In this document: positions 1 to 6,504 of the stretch, one piece after another
Position numbering within the stretch: position 1 is the first letter of the stretch
Layout of the letters: each line of letters starts with the position of its first letter
Source: SKUL01 sp964487545
GTDB taxonomy: Bacteria > Bacteroidota > Bacteroidia > Flavobacteriales_D > SKUL01
Assembly: GCA_964487545.1 (NCBI GenBank)
Contig: CAZARI010000054.1
Span: 1 to 15,716, forward strand
Reading direction: 5' to 3'
Length of the DNA stretch: 15,716 nt
Notes under the pieces: model-generated
Databases searched by the model: none
The model's input: only the letters and a program-made list of their open reading frames with translations
What the model was told of the DNA's origin: nothing
Translations under genes and position numbers: made by a program

Positions 1-53
<53 letters not shown>

Positions 54-109
54 AAATAGAAGTTTAGTTCTATTGAACAAATTGTTTGAAAATGACTCTC
101 TCTTCTTTT

Positions 110-129
110 CAATCTGAATTGACAGATTG
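110..129 (-). other. Stem-loop in the 16S leader
   Basis: CAATCTG and CAGATTG form a perfect 7-bp inverted repeat around a 6-nt loop. It lies inside the rRNA leader, so in the transcript it is likely a leader or processing structure. It is not followed by a T-run and does not look like a terminator. Confidence 0.45.
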
Positions 130-160
130 TGGATATTCGTTTCACTTACTATTACAATAC

Positions 161-173
161 CTCAAAGAACTTT
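161..173 (-). promoter_or_regulatory. boxA-like antitermination element in the rRNA leader
   Basis: On the minus strand the leader reads AAAGTTCTTTGAG, close to the boxA pattern (TGCTCTTTAA in E. coli) that loads the NusB/NusE antitermination complex on rRNA transcripts. Its place between promoter and 16S fits. The match is by eye and to a short motif, so the function is inferred. Confidence 0.5.
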
Positions 174-209
174 ATTTCAAAATAGAAATTTTTCAATAAT
201 ATCGGGCTG

Positions 210-240
210 CAAAGATAGAATCACTTTTGATCCCTTACAA
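210..240 (-). promoter_or_regulatory. rRNA promoter P1 (nearest 16S), Bacteroidota -33/-7 type
   Basis: The minus strand carries TATCTTTG (217-210), a perfect match to the Bacteroidota -7 consensus TAnnTTTG, with TTG at 240-238, a 20-nt spacer. Immediately downstream is the G+C-rich segment CAGCCCG shared with the other promoters of this array. Predicted transcription start is near 206. Confidence 0.75.
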
Positions 241-328
241 GAAATATTTTGTTAAGTTATTAACAGCTCATTCCCCGCTTAACCTTCACCACCTTTCCTG
301 AACTGCTACTCCGCTTTCGAAGTAACAT

Positions 329-343
329 CCCGTTTAAAACGGG
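329..343. repeat. 15-bp perfect palindrome at the P2 transcription start
   Basis: CCCGTTT-A-AAACGGG is a perfect inverted repeat with a single central base. It lies directly downstream of the P2 -7 box. As RNA, a 5-bp stem with a 5-nt loop could form at the very 5' end of P2 transcripts; as DNA it could be a protein-binding site. Which, if either, is unknown. Confidence 0.5.
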
Positions 344-347
344 GCTG

Positions 348-379
348 CAAAGGTAATACTTTATTTTTGATTCGAACAA
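348..379 (-). promoter_or_regulatory. rRNA promoter P2
   Basis: The minus strand has TACCTTTG (355-348), matching TAnnTTTG, and TTG at 379-377, a 21-nt spacer. It is followed by CAGCCCCG. An A-tract (T-tract on plus) at about 382-400 lies upstream of the -33 and could act as an UP-like element. The 15-bp palindrome at 329-343 sits at the predicted start of the transcript. Confidence 0.72.
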
Positions 380-471
380 GACTTTTTGAAAAAAAAATTC
401 AATCCATCTTTCACCCCTCAAAAACCACATTACCTACAGAACTTTTTTCAACCTTCCGCCGAAACGGGCCG

Positions 472-504
472 CAAAGATAAAACAACTTTTTCAATTCCAA
501 GCAA
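472..504 (-). promoter_or_regulatory. rRNA promoter P3
   Basis: The minus strand has TATCTTTG (479-472), a perfect -7 match, followed by CGGCCCG. Two TTG triplets could be the -33: 500-498 (18-nt spacer) or 504-502 (22-nt spacer); neither is the ideal 19-21. The -7 and its downstream block are as well conserved as in P1 and P2. Confidence 0.65.
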
Positions 505-593
505 CGAAAAAGAAAGATTTTTCTAACTCTTTCTAACCACCTGAACCATCATTATTTCAACTTCAATTGTGCCCTATCGTGCTAAAGCGGCTG

Positions 594-623
594 CAAATGT
601 ACAGCATATTTTCATTCCCGCAA
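594..623 (-). promoter_or_regulatory. rRNA promoter P4 (farthest upstream)
   Basis: The minus strand has TACATTTG (601-594), matching TAnnTTTG, with TTG at 623-621, a 19-nt spacer. It is followed by CAGCCGC. It lies about 70 nt past the stop codon of the upstream SDR gene, which is transcribed in the same direction. Confidence 0.68.
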
Positions 624-696
624 GCCTCTTCAACGAAAAATTAGAGATTTCTTGACTCATCCACAACACCTGCCTGATTACCAGCGTGATTATTTT

Positions 697-1428
697 TTAC
701 GGTGTGGAGTCCGAAAGCTGAACCGACTTGCCATTCATGAATTGTCCGCTGTCAAAAGCAAAGTTCAAAAGCCATCGGGCAACATCAGCTGGTTGATGTT
801 TGACCTCAAGACCGGGAAATGCCTCGCTCAGCATTTCTGTTTGAACAGCCCCCAAATTGATAATGTTGGTGCGAATCGGAGTATCCTTCAACTCCTCGGC
901 CAAACATTCGGTGAGACCGATCATAGCAGCTTTGCTGGAACTATAGGCCGAAAGACCGGCGAATTTTGCCGATCCTTGCACGCCGCCCATACTACCAATG
1001 TTCACGACATGCGCTACTTCAGACTTCGATAGCCAAGGCACTAATTGCTGGATGAGCCGAAAAGGACCGTATACATTGGTCATATAACACTGTAGCCAAT
1101 CGGTTTTGCTGATTTCGAGAAAGGGTTTGTTAACCAAGTACCCCGCACAGTTAATGAGTGCATCTACCCTACCGACTTGCTGAAGGCAATCGATTATAGT
1201 GGTTGAGAGTTCGGGATCGGTCAAATCCTGGGCAAATAAATAGTAGTCCGAATATTTTGCTCGAGCACATTCCGCAGCCAAATCATCGAGCATTTTCTGA
1301 CTTCTGGAGATACCTATTATACAGGTATCCTTTTTAGCCGCTCCCTGTGCAAATATTTCTCGACCAATTCCGCGACTGACTCCGGTAACAAAAACCACCC
1401 GCTTATAAAGAACTCTTGAATCTACCAT
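697..1428 (-). CDS. SDR family oxidoreductase
   Basis: A 243-residue classical short-chain dehydrogenase/reductase, probably NAD(P)(H)-dependent and cytosolic. The Rossmann nucleotide motif TGVSRGIG is at residues 15-22, Asp68 (QDLTD) sits where the adenine-binding Asp is expected, NCAG is at 93-96 (canonical NNAG with Cys for the second Asn), and the catalytic set is Asn118, Ser146, Tyr162 and Lys166 (YSSSK). Ser and Tyr are 16 residues apart, slightly more than the usual ~13, implying a small loop insertion. Length is normal for the family. The substrate cannot be read from sequence. The gene is divergent from the barrel-like gene at 1461 across 32 bp and points toward the rRNA promoter array, with no clear terminator between. 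A weak -7-like TAATTTTA lies at 1453-1446 on the minus strand, 17 nt before the ATG. Confidence 0.9.
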   Translation of the reverse strand: MVDSRVLYKRVVFVTGVSRGIGREIFAQGAAKKDTCIIGISRSQKMLDDLAAECARAKYSDYYLFAQDLTDPELSTTIIDCLQQVGRVDALINCAGYLVNKPFLEISKTDWLQCYMTNVYGPFRLIQQLVPWLSKSEVAHVVNIGSMGGVQGSAKFAGLSAYSSSKAAMIGLTECLAEELKDTPIRTNIINLGAVQTEMLSEAFPGLEVKHQPADVARWLLNFAFDSGQFMNGKSVQLSDSTP

Positions 1429-1434
1429 AGTAAT

Positions 1435-1442
1435 TATCTTTG
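1435..1442 (+). promoter_or_regulatory. -7 box for the gene at 1461
   Basis: TATCTTTG perfectly matches TAnnTTTG. It predicts transcription starting near 1446 and a 5' leader of only about 15 nt. The nearest TTG (1416-1418) gives a 16-nt spacer, shorter than usual, so the -33 part is uncertain. Confidence 0.5.
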
Positions 1443-1460
1443 GGGTAAAATTAAGACTAT

Positions 1461-2015
1461 ATGACCGTTCAGCGCCTTTGTATTTATCTCTTCCTGATTT
1501 TCACGCTGCTCTCGGGCCACGTTGCTGCCCAATCCAACCACACCAACGAGGAACTGAAAGAAATGACGTTCGGCCAGCGGCTATACTATGGCGGAATGGT
1601 CGGTGGCTCTTTCGGAACCATCACCAACCTCCAGTTGACGCCTGTGGTGGGCTACCGGATTATGCACCGTTGGTCGGCCGGAGTCGGTGTCAATTATCAG
1701 TATTATCAAGATTCACGTCCCCCGTCTTTCGACACCCATATCTATGGCGGAAATATCCATACGCGTGTGTACATCTGGGATCAACTGTTTGCGCACAGCG
1801 AACTGGAAGCCTTAAGTCTGGAATACATCGACCGAAGCCAGTTCGAATATCAAATCGAACGAAGGGTTGTTCCGGCTCTTTTTATTGGTGCGGGCTATTT
1901 TATCCCTATCGGACAACGCTCAGGGCTGGCCATTACCTTTTTGTACGACTTGATACAGGATACTTACTCACCCTATCCGCAGAATTTCACGCTGCGCATG
2001 GGTTTTGTACTGTAA
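1461..2015 (+). CDS. Small outer-membrane beta-barrel-like protein, function unknown
   Basis: A 184-residue predicted secreted protein. Residues 1-23 form a signal peptide with a Leu/Phe-rich core ending VAA, then QSN. The mature part has alternating aromatic/Gly-rich strands typical of small beta-barrels: GGMVGGSFGTITNLQLTPVVGY, then WSAGVGVNYQYY, then VPALFIGAGYFIP, and a C-terminal strand ending LRMGFVL. This pattern resembles the many uncharacterised small outer-membrane barrels of Bacteroidota; I do not recognise a specific family. The start is supported by the signal peptide and the -7 box 18 nt upstream. It converges on purL with only 15 nt between the stop codons. A function beyond outer-membrane localisation would be a guess. 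Confidence 0.8.
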   Translation: MTVQRLCIYLFLIFTLLSGHVAAQSNHTNEELKEMTFGQRLYYGGMVGGSFGTITNLQLTPVVGYRIMHRWSAGVGVNYQYYQDSRPPSFDTHIYGGNIHTRVYIWDQLFAHSELEALSLEYIDRSQFEYQIERRVVPALFIGAGYFIPIGQRSGLAITFLYDLIQDTYSPYPQNFTLRMGFVL

Positions 2016-2030
2016 AATTTTCCGTTTGAT

Positions 2031-4277
2031 TTAAGCCTCGCTTTCCAGCTCACGTGCTATGGCGGTATCATAAATCTCTCTCGCCTCGTCGACAAACCCA
2101 AAATGCTGGTCATCGATAACCATCTTTCCCCGGGTAACATGACCGAGCATCAAAAAAGGCACTTTAGACGAACCCGCGATTTCCAGAAAATCTTCTTCCT
2201 TGTCTTCGGCTACGGTAACCACAACCCTGCTTTGTGATTCGCCAAATAGGAAAGCATCGAGCCGCACTTCTGAGTCACTGAGGATATCAAAACCCAAACT
2301 ACCCGGCATCCCCATTTCCGCCAGTGTCACGAACAACCCACCATCCGAAACGTCGTGAGCGGCATTAACCGCTTTGTTTTGAATAAGCTTGGCAACGATT
2401 TGCTGCAGTTGATACTCCTCTTCCAGATCGAAGTATGGTGCAGGGCTGTTGTGTTCTTGATGAATAGACACCAGGTATTCGGAAGAGCTGATATCATTGC
2501 GCGAGGTGCCCAACATAAAAATAAGATCGCCCTTGTTTTTGAAATCCAGCGAGGTAACATTATTGACATCATTCACCAAGCCAACCATTCCAATAGTAGG
2601 TGTGGGAAATACCGGTTTGGTGCTTCCATCAGCGGCAACAGATTGGTTGTAGAAGCTAACGTTTCCGCCCGTTACCGGAGTCTTGAATTTCTCACAGGCT
2701 TTGCTCATGCCTTTGATCGCTCCCACAAACTGCCAGTACACTTCTGGATTATATGGATTTCCAAAATTCAAACAGTTGGTGATAGCAGATGGAACCCCAC
2801 CCGAGCACACAATATTGCGGGCTGCCTCGGCAACTGCTATGGCTGCTCCCTGCTCCGGATCGTTTTGCACATAGCGTGCATTGCAATCCACCGTTAGCGC
2901 CAGTGCGCGGTTTGTGCCATGAATACCTACAATACCCGCATCGGTAGGACGATTGGTCGACAAGTTGGCCGTTCCAACCATGGAGTCATATTGTTCCCAA
3001 ACCCAGCGCTTGGACGCGATATTCGGGTTTGACAACATTTCGCGCGCTATGGTCAGCAAATCAGCGGGCTCTTCAATTTGATCGATATTAAATTTCTTGT
3101 TTTGGGAGAAATATTCGGGCTCTTTGTATTCCCGTTCGTAAACCGGAGCGCCGCCACCCAATACCAGTGAGTGGGCGGAAACTTCGGCCACCAACTTGCC
3201 TTCCTTGAAATAGCGTAAGGTGTCGCCTTCGGTCACTTTACCGATCTCCTCCACGTGCAAGTCCCACTTTTCGAAAATTTGTTTCACTTCAGCCTCACGA
3301 CCTTTCTTGACCACAATCAACATACGCTCTTGTGATTCTGAGAGCAGAATCTCAAAAGGATGCATGTCTTGTTGACGCAGCGGCACTTTGTCAAGGTAGA
3401 TATCCATTCCCACACTTCCGGCAGCACTCATCTCGGAAGTTGAACAAGTAATCCCTGCCGCTCCCATGTCTTGCATCCCTACCAGGGCATCAGTTTGTGC
3501 CAGTTCAAGTGTTGCTTCGAGCAATAGTTTTTCTTGAAACGGATCGCCCACTTGCACCGACGGAAGGTCGTTTACTGAATCGTCGGACATGTCTTTTGAT
3601 GCAAACGAGGCACCCTGAATCCCATCCTTTCCTGTGGCTGAACCAACAATAAATACAGGGTTTCCGACGCCTTCGGCTTTGGCTGAAATCATGGTGCCCG
3701 TCTTCAGGATTCCCACCGACATGGCATTCACCAGCGGATTGGCGCTATAGCTTTCGTCAAAGAATACCTCGCCACCAACAACGGGAATTCCAAAAGCATT
3801 TCCGTAATCGCCAATTCCTTTAACCACGCCCCTTAGCAACCACCGGGTTCTGTCTTCGTTGAGTTTTCCAAAACGCAGTGAGTTGAGTTGAGCAATTGGT
3901 CGCGCGCCCATCGTGAAAATGTCGCGGTTAATCCCTCCTACTCCTGTAGCGGCTCCCTGATATGGCTCAATGGCCGAAGGGTGGTTGTGCGACTCGATTT
4001 TAAATGCGCAGCCCAAACCGTGACCGATATCCACCAATCCGGCGTTTTCTTCTCCGGCTTTCACCAGCATGTGCGGACCGTCTTTGGGTAATTTCTTGAG
4101 CCAAAGAATCGAGTTTTTGTATGAGCAATGCTCCGACCACATAACCGAGTAGATGGCTGTTTCGGTAAAATTGGGCGTGCGGCCCATGATTTCACGAATC
4201 ATTTCAAACTCCGAATCCATTAGCCCCAGTTCACGGGCTTGTTCAATTGTGGCTGCTTCCTTGAGTGCGCTTTCCAT
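2031..4277 (-). CDS. purL: Phosphoribosylformylglycinamidine synthase subunit PurL
   Basis: The 748-residue large subunit of FGAM synthase, which converts FGAR, glutamine and ATP to FGAM in de novo purine synthesis (fourth step), in the cytosol. The N-terminal block has SEHCSYK with the conserved His50, then ESHNHPS at 95-101 and GAATGVGGINRDIFTMGARP at 108-127, all PurL signatures. Two repeated AIRS-like halves follow, e.g. QDMGAAGITCSTSEM in the first and the CLNFGNP and HDVSDGGL regions in the second. The length matches the small (B. subtilis-type, ~740 aa) PurL, which works with separate PurQ (glutaminase) and PurS, rather than the ~1300-residue fused enzyme. Neither purQ nor purS is in this window, so here purL is not in a pur operon. 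The start codon at 4277 is the first Met before the conserved helix. Confidence 0.97.
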   Translation of the reverse strand: MESALKEAATIEQARELGLMDSEFEMIREIMGRTPNFTETAIYSVMWSEHCSYKNSILWLKKLPKDGPHMLVKAGEENAGLVDIGHGLGCAFKIESHNHPSAIEPYQGAATGVGGINRDIFTMGARPIAQLNSLRFGKLNEDRTRWLLRGVVKGIGDYGNAFGIPVVGGEVFFDESYSANPLVNAMSVGILKTGTMISAKAEGVGNPVFIVGSATGKDGIQGASFASKDMSDDSVNDLPSVQVGDPFQEKLLLEATLELAQTDALVGMQDMGAAGITCSTSEMSAAGSVGMDIYLDKVPLRQQDMHPFEILLSESQERMLIVVKKGREAEVKQIFEKWDLHVEEIGKVTEGDTLRYFKEGKLVAEVSAHSLVLGGGAPVYEREYKEPEYFSQNKKFNIDQIEEPADLLTIAREMLSNPNIASKRWVWEQYDSMVGTANLSTNRPTDAGIVGIHGTNRALALTVDCNARYVQNDPEQGAAIAVAEAARNIVCSGGVPSAITNCLNFGNPYNPEVYWQFVGAIKGMSKACEKFKTPVTGGNVSFYNQSVAADGSTKPVFPTPTIGMVGLVNDVNNVTSLDFKNKGDLIFMLGTSRNDISSSEYLVSIHQEHNSPAPYFDLEEEYQLQQIVAKLIQNKAVNAAHDVSDGGLFVTLAEMGMPGSLGFDILSDSEVRLDAFLFGESQSRVVVTVAEDKEEDFLEIAGSSKVPFLMLGHVTRGKMVIDDQHFGFVDEAREIYDTAIARELESEA

Positions 4278-4299
4278 CGGGTATAAAAATTAGTTGCTG

Positions 4300-4307
4300 C
4301 AAATTTA
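4300..4307 (-). promoter_or_regulatory. -7 box upstream of purL
   Basis: The minus strand reads TAAATTTG followed by CAGC, a perfect TAnnTTTG match. It predicts a transcript starting near 4296, with an untranslated leader of about 19 nt before the ATG at 4277. No TTG is found 17-23 nt upstream, so the -33 half is missing or degenerate. I see no purine riboswitch-sized leader. Confidence 0.45.
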
Positions 4308-4366
4308 AACAAACAAAGGGGAGTGCCCCGACCCGCGAAGTGAAATAATAAAGTCGTACATAAACT

Positions 4367-4379
4367 ACCGGTGACCGGT
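4367..4379. promoter_or_regulatory. 13-bp palindrome, candidate operator
   Basis: ACCGGT-G-ACCGGT is a perfect inverted repeat (also a direct repeat of the self-complementary ACCGGT). It lies in the 122-bp divergent region between purL and the membrane-protein operon, covering about -32 to -20 relative to the start predicted from the -7 box at 4388-4395, where the -33 element would be. That position suits a repressor or activator site. No regulator is identified. Confidence 0.4.
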
Positions 4380-4387
4380 CAAAAAGC

Positions 4388-4395
4388 TAATTTTG
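4388..4395 (+). promoter_or_regulatory. -7 box of the 4400-8758 operon
   Basis: TAATTTTG matches TAnnTTTG and ends 4 nt before the ATG at 4400, so transcription would begin at or next to the start codon. No TTG is present at the expected -33 distance; the palindrome at 4367-4379 occupies that place. Confidence 0.5.
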
Positions 4396-4399
4396 CCGG

Positions 4400-5719
4400 A
4401 TGATTTTCCTGCAAATTGCACTGGCAGTAGGTTGGTTGATGGTATTTTCGCTGATCGTCTATAAAGGAAACTGGTTTCGAATTGGCGGGGTGAATCAGAA
4501 ACTGGTTTTGGGCACGTTTTGGCTCAAATTGGTTTTCGGTGTATTATTCTGGATGGTATATGCCTTTCATTATCCGTTAGATCACACCAGCGACGCGCTT
4601 TCGTATTTTACCGAAGGCCAGTTGCTCAACCATATATTTTGGGAAAATCCGATCGACTTTTTCCGACTCCTGTTCTCGATCAATCCCGAAGATCCCATGC
4701 TGCAAACGTATTTAACTGACTTTACCCGCTGGAACAGGGCCGTGAACTATGGCGTGATCAACGACAACCCCACCATTATTAAGTTCAATGCCCTGGTGTC
4801 GTTTTTCTCTCTGGGGTTCTATTACACCCACATTCTGTTTATGGGTTTTGTGTGTTTCAGCGGATTGATCATGATGCATCGCTTTTTTTCGCGGTTCAGT
4901 AATATTCACCCCTTGCTGATTCTCGTCGCAGTTATGCTCCCGCCATCATTGCTCTTTTGGAGCGGCGGAGTACTCAAAGAAGGCCTGTTGATTTTTGGAC
5001 TGGGACTACTGCTGTACAGTTTCTGCCTTGTAGACCGCAAATTAACGACCAAGGGAATTGCTTTTGGTTTGCTAGCGGTGGTTATTCTGATTTTTACCAA
5101 GGTGTACGTTTTAATTGCTTTCACTCCTGCGCTGATATTTTTTGCTATCAATCAGTTCAGTAACACCAATCGAATCTGGATTTTCTTTACCGCTGTTCAC
5201 CTCACCTTGTTTGCACTGGTATTTTCCATTCACCTTTTTGTGGATGACTACAACGTGCTGCACATGTTTCAACAAAAGCAACGGGATTTTTACAGCTTGG
5301 GAGAACTCGGAGTGGTGGGAAGTATCATCGCCATTCCGGCTATCGACAACATTGCCGATATATTTTTGAATGCACCTCAAGCATTGTTCAACACGTATTT
5401 CCGTCCGCATTTGTTCGAATCACGCAACATCGGTTTTTTGGTATCGGCGCTTGAAAACCTGGGTTTTATGGTCTTACTTACTACAGCACTCGTCAAATTT
5501 AGAAAACCTCAACCTCGTCAGTTGGTACTTATCCTTACTTGTCTGTCTTGCCTAATCGGGCTGGGATTGCTGGTGGGGTTAATCACCCCTGTGCTTGGCG
5601 CGGTGGTACGCTACAAAATTCCAGCACTCCCGTTTTTTGTAATGATGTGCTTTCTGCTCATGCAGCCTTGGCTGTCCTCCTTAAATTCGTTCATCATAAA
5701 GATTCAACAAAAATTATAG
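4400..5719 (+). CDS. Polytopic inner-membrane protein, Wzy/GT-C-like (uncertain)
   Basis: A 439-residue integral membrane protein with roughly ten hydrophobic segments (about 1-20, 34-55, 130-157, 171-187, 195-211, 219-250, 259-280, 347-365, 375-397, 408-424). Distinctive motifs are DHTSDALSYF at 61-70 in an outside-type loop, PPSLLFWSGGVLKEG at 181-195 and RYKIPALPFF at 404-413. A Pro/Trp/Ser-Gly-Lys-Glu motif mid-protein plus a late Arg-Tyr-x-x-Pro-x-x-Pro-Phe motif is reminiscent of membrane polysaccharide polymerases and GT-C glycosyltransferases, but I cannot assign a family, and no glycan genes are nearby. It is first in an apparent four-gene operon; the next gene starts 3 nt after its stop. 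Met14 is an alternative start, which would shorten the first membrane segment. Confidence 0.85.
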   Translation: MIFLQIALAVGWLMVFSLIVYKGNWFRIGGVNQKLVLGTFWLKLVFGVLFWMVYAFHYPLDHTSDALSYFTEGQLLNHIFWENPIDFFRLLFSINPEDPMLQTYLTDFTRWNRAVNYGVINDNPTIIKFNALVSFFSLGFYYTHILFMGFVCFSGLIMMHRFFSRFSNIHPLLILVAVMLPPSLLFWSGGVLKEGLLIFGLGLLLYSFCLVDRKLTTKGIAFGLLAVVILIFTKVYVLIAFTPALIFFAINQFSNTNRIWIFFTAVHLTLFALVFSIHLFVDDYNVLHMFQQKQRDFYSLGELGVVGSIIAIPAIDNIADIFLNAPQALFNTYFRPHLFESRNIGFLVSALENLGFMVLLTTALVKFRKPQPRQLVLILTCLSCLIGLGLLVGLITPVLGAVVRYKIPALPFFVMMCFLLMQPWLSSLNSFIIKIQQKL

Positions 5720-5722
5720 CCC

Positions 5723-6484
5723 ATGAAAACCATTTTGATAACAGGCGCAACTTCTGGTATCGGCACAGGTATTGCCGAAACTTTTGCACGCGCCAATTAC
5801 AAAGTCATCATCAACGGCCGTCGACAAGAACGACTCGACAAGTTGAGTAAAGATCTTGAAAACAACTTTGGAGCACAGGTGTTGAGCCTGTGTTTTGATA
5901 TCAGTGATCATGACGCGGTACGTGAAGCCATCTCAGGTTTACCCGAAGGTTGGCGCGATATTGATATTTTGGTGAACAATGCCGGTTTGGCGCAAGGAAA
6001 ATCGACCATTGATGCCGGAGATGTTGAAGACTGGGACACGATGATCGACATCAATGTGAAGGGATTGCTCTACGTGACCCGCGCCGTGACACCACGAATG
6101 GTTGAGCGCAAAAAAGGTCACGTCATCAACATCGGTTCCATTGCCGGTCAGATCACCTATCGCGAAGGGAACGTGTATTGCGCCACAAAATTTGCTGCAC
6201 ACTCCATCACCGACGCCACCCGAATCGACCTGCTGGAACACGACATAAAGGTTACTTTAATTTGCCCCGGCGCTGTCGAAACTGAATTTTCGCTGGTTCG
6301 ATACAAAGGTGATGCAGAACGGGCCAAACGGGTGTATCAAGGATATCGTGCACTTCAGGCAAAAGACGTTGCCGAGGCGGTCTATTTCGTCGCCACCCGC
6401 CCATCTTACGTCAACATCAACGAATTAACCATCACCCCCGCCACCCAAGCCAGTGTGATGTATAACAAAAGAGAAAAATCCTGA
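5723..6484 (+). CDS. YdfG-like SDR, NADP-dependent 3-hydroxy acid dehydrogenase family
   Basis: A 253-residue cytosolic short-chain dehydrogenase. TGATSGIG is at 7-14, the NGRRQERL segment at 31-38 (Arg33-Arg34, favouring NADP), NNAG at 85-88, Asn111, and the catalytic Ser139, Tyr152 and Lys156. It closely resembles E. coli YdfG, which oxidises L-allo-threonine, serine and 3-hydroxy acids and reduces malonic semialdehyde: shared stretches include GRRQERL, DILVNNAGLA, VEDWDTMID and HVNIN-type C-terminal wording. The actual substrate in this organism is not known. It follows the membrane-protein gene by 3 nt and precedes the amidohydrolase by 20 nt, so it is probably co-transcribed. The ATG at 5723 leaves only two residues before the first beta strand, normal for YdfG. 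Confidence 0.92.
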   Translation: MKTILITGATSGIGTGIAETFARANYKVIINGRRQERLDKLSKDLENNFGAQVLSLCFDISDHDAVREAISGLPEGWRDIDILVNNAGLAQGKSTIDAGDVEDWDTMIDINVKGLLYVTRAVTPRMVERKKGHVINIGSIAGQITYREGNVYCATKFAAHSITDATRIDLLEHDIKVTLICPGAVETEFSLVRYKGDAERAKRVYQGYRALQAKDVAEAVYFVATRPSYVNINELTITPATQASVMYNKREKS

Positions 6485-6504
6485 TCGCCCGATTACTTAC
6501 GCCG

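Larger units (their letters stand above)
54..206 (-). other. rRNA operon leader
   Basis: Untranslated, A+T-rich leader between the promoter nearest the 16S gene (predicted start near 206) and the mature 16S 5' end. It contains a boxA-like element, a perfect 7-bp stem-loop at 110-129 and the 11-bp palindrome AACAAATTGTT at 76-86. The sequence just before 16S would normally pair with the region beyond the 16S 3' end to form the RNase III processing stalk, but that partner is outside the window. No open frame of note is present on either strand. Confidence 0.7.

Noticed and set aside
652..1032. 126-aa plus-strand open frame opposite the SDR gene
   Set aside because: Overlaps the 3' half of a clear SDR gene including its Ser-Tyr-Lys region; the composition is shadow-like and there is no promoter of plus-strand type.
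1478..2029. 183-aa frame overlapping the barrel-like gene
   Set aside because: Same strand, shifted frame; no signal peptide and a Cys/Arg/Pro-rich composition, whereas the 1461 frame has a signal peptide and beta-strand pattern.
2355..2897. 180-aa plus-strand open frame opposite purL
   Set aside because: Entirely within the strongly conserved purL coding sequence on the other strand; no recognisable motif, so treated as a shadow.
4372..4384. 13-mer TGACCGGTCAAAA repeated at 14336-14348
   Set aside because: A shared 13-mer is expected a few times by chance in a window of this size, and the second copy is not placed near a promoter.
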